This document shows positions 62,976-64,000 of a DNA stretch of 64,000 bases, piece by piece. How positions within the stretch are numbered: position 1 is the stretch's first letter; each line of letters begins with the position of its first letter. The position numbers and the translations under genes are program-made. The stretch is from Mangrovicoccus sp049603835 (lineage in GTDB: Bacteria; Pseudomonadota; Alphaproteobacteria; Rhodobacterales; Rhodobacteraceae), in NCBI GenBank assembly GCA_049603835.1, contig JBMYSZ010000013.1, forward strand, positions 1-64,000, read 5' to 3'. The notes beneath the pieces are model-generated. The model ran no database searches. It was not told where the DNA came from and worked only from the letters and a program-made list of their open reading frames with translations.

Positions 62976-63998
62976 TCAGTTTAGATCTGCATCCCGCGCA
63001 GTTTTCAGCTCTGCTTCGGCCTCGCTCACCGCTGCGGTCAGTGCGTCAAAGATCTTTTCTCCGCCATCGATATTGGATTTGAACCAGTCATAAACTGGCG
63101 CGGCGGCCTCTTTGAAGGCGGCCTTTTCATCAGGCGTCGGCACATATAGATCGCCGCCGCCTTCGACAAAGGCCTCATAGGCGGCTATGGATTTACGCTT
63201 GGGAGAGGCGAAAGTGGCCTGCTGCAAAGCATAGAACCCATCCACCACCACGCGACGCATATCTTCGGGCATGTTTAGGAAGGCTTGGTTATTCATCCAC
63301 CACAGCGCGCCCATATAGGCATGGCCGTCAAGCGTCACATATTGCAGACCCGCATCGGGGAATTTCATATTCATGATATCGGTGATGCCGTTTTTCGAGC
63401 CTTCGACCACGCCGGTCTGGAAAGAGGTGAAAAGCTCGGGCCATGGGATCGGAGTGGGCGAGGCGCCCAGGGCTTTGACCAGCTCTTGCGGCAGATCGGC
63501 CACAACAGTGCGGATTTTCAGGCCGGCCAGATCCTCGGGGGAGGCGACCCGGCGCTTGGTATTGGCGAAATTGCGCCAGCCGCCAGTATTGCCAATGGTC
63601 ATCAGGCGGATCGTATCGCCGCTATCGGCCAGGGCCATATCGCGCATGGTGCGGGTGAAATCGCCTTGCAGCACATATTCGGCCACCCGGTCATCCGCCA
63701 TCAGATAGGGCAGGTCGAGCACCTGAACATAAGGAAAGATCCCTGCCGCGCCGCCAGAGGTGGAGATATAGATATCGATGGAGCCATCGGCGATGCCCTG
63801 CAAACACTCGGCTCCGTTGGAGCAAAGCTGCGTCCCGATGAAGAGTTCGACCTCTATTGCCCCGTTAGAGGCGGCTTCCACATAGTTTTTGAAAACGACG
63901 AGCCCGTCATAGTCTTCGTCATTTTCGTTGGAATTCGCGGTGGCGCGCAGCGTGTAATCTGCTGCCGCCGCTTGGCAAGCGATTAGGGCCGCTGCCAT
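62976..63998 (-). CDS. TRAP transporter substrate-binding protein, truncated by the window edge
   Basis: A second DctP-type binding protein with 340 residues in view. The N terminus MAAALIACQAAAA is only the end of a signal peptide, so the true start probably lies past the right edge. Core: GLVVFKNYVEAASNGAIEVELF, GIADGSIDIYISTSGGAAGIFPYVQVLDLPYL, LAGLKIRTVVADLPQELVKALGASPTPIPWPELFTSFQTGVVEGSKNG; Arg in KIRT is the carboxylate ligand. Two Cys (SNGAECLQG region) may pair. It is convergent with dctM and belongs to a different TRAP operon to the right. Confidence 0.88.
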   Translation of the reverse strand: MAAALIACQAAAADYTLRATANSNENDEDYDGLVVFKNYVEAASNGAIEVELFIGTQLCSNGAECLQGIADGSIDIYISTSGGAAGIFPYVQVLDLPYLMADDRVAEYVLQGDFTRTMRDMALADSGDTIRLMTIGNTGGWRNFANTKRRVASPEDLAGLKIRTVVADLPQELVKALGASPTPIPWPELFTSFQTGVVEGSKNGITDIMNMKFPDAGLQYVTLDGHAYMGALWWMNNQAFLNMPEDMRRVVVDGFYALQQATFASPKRKSIAAYEAFVEGGGDLYVPTPDEKAAFKEAAAPVYDWFKSNIDGGEKIFDALTAAVSEAEAELKTARDADLN

Positions 63999-64000
63999 GG

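Overview
The window looks like chromosomal DNA of an alphaproteobacterium of the Rhodobacteraceae (Roseobacter group). Supporting signs are the CtrA-phosphorelay protein ChpT, the ornithine-lipid pair olsB-olsA, small conserved genes resembling DUF3553, DUF6324 and DUF6476, a tRNA-His without the canonical G-1:C73 pair, an alphaproteobacterial GTTC-N7-GTTC LexA box and several TRAP/ABC uptake operons. A 98-base run of N inside a repeat gene shows that the source is a draft assembly.

Layout. 1-2.9 kb: the end of a genomic island in tRNA-Ser(GCU), with a tyrosine integrase, a Hachiman-type HamA nuclease gene cut at its 3' end by an IS3-family element, and no hamB in view. 3.2-6.4 kb: pqqABCDE, including a 32-residue pqqA. 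6.9-7.5 kb: a small membrane protein and tRNA-Ser(CGA). 7.7-13.7 kb: a Ugp-like ABC importer with a GpdQ/CpdA-type phosphodiesterase and a GntR/HutC regulator. 14-25 kb: mostly housekeeping genes (rplU-rpmA, obgE-proB-proA, chpT, olsBA, a ThiE-like gene, trmJ, an esterase). 25.5-37.4 kb: ctaA, an M32 carboxypeptidase, a TPR-repeat protein with an assembly gap, SOS-boxed mmcB, tRNA-His, rluD, rpoH and small membrane or redox genes. 37.6-51 kb: a nitrogen-scavenging locus. It holds a NitT/TauT ABC importer, a deaminase-like amidohydrolase, a cyanuric acid hydrolase/barbiturase, a LysR regulator, allophanate hydrolase and a dipeptide-type ABC importer. 51-56.4 kb: an AT-rich block with a decayed PAS-chemoreceptor, a decayed CheR-N/CheW fusion and two unfamiliar secreted proteins. 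56.4-64 kb: dctB-dctD, the TRAP transporter dctP-dctQ-dctM, and a second TRAP binding protein running off the right edge.

How the genes work together. The catabolic cluster fits import of a ring nitrogen compound, deamination, opening of a cyanurate or barbiturate ring and final ammonia release by allophanate hydrolase. The usual intermediate step (biuret hydrolase, or AtzE/AtzG) is not in the window. The TRAP system is paired with its own two-component system, whose response regulator lacks the sigma54-contacting GAFTGA loop. The Ugp-like operon would import and then cleave glycerophosphodiesters. The points most worth a second look are the IS-cut HamA, the GAFTGA-less DctD with a palindrome in front of dctP, the incomplete ring-opening pathway, and the CheR-N/triple-CheW gene that is now a pseudogene.
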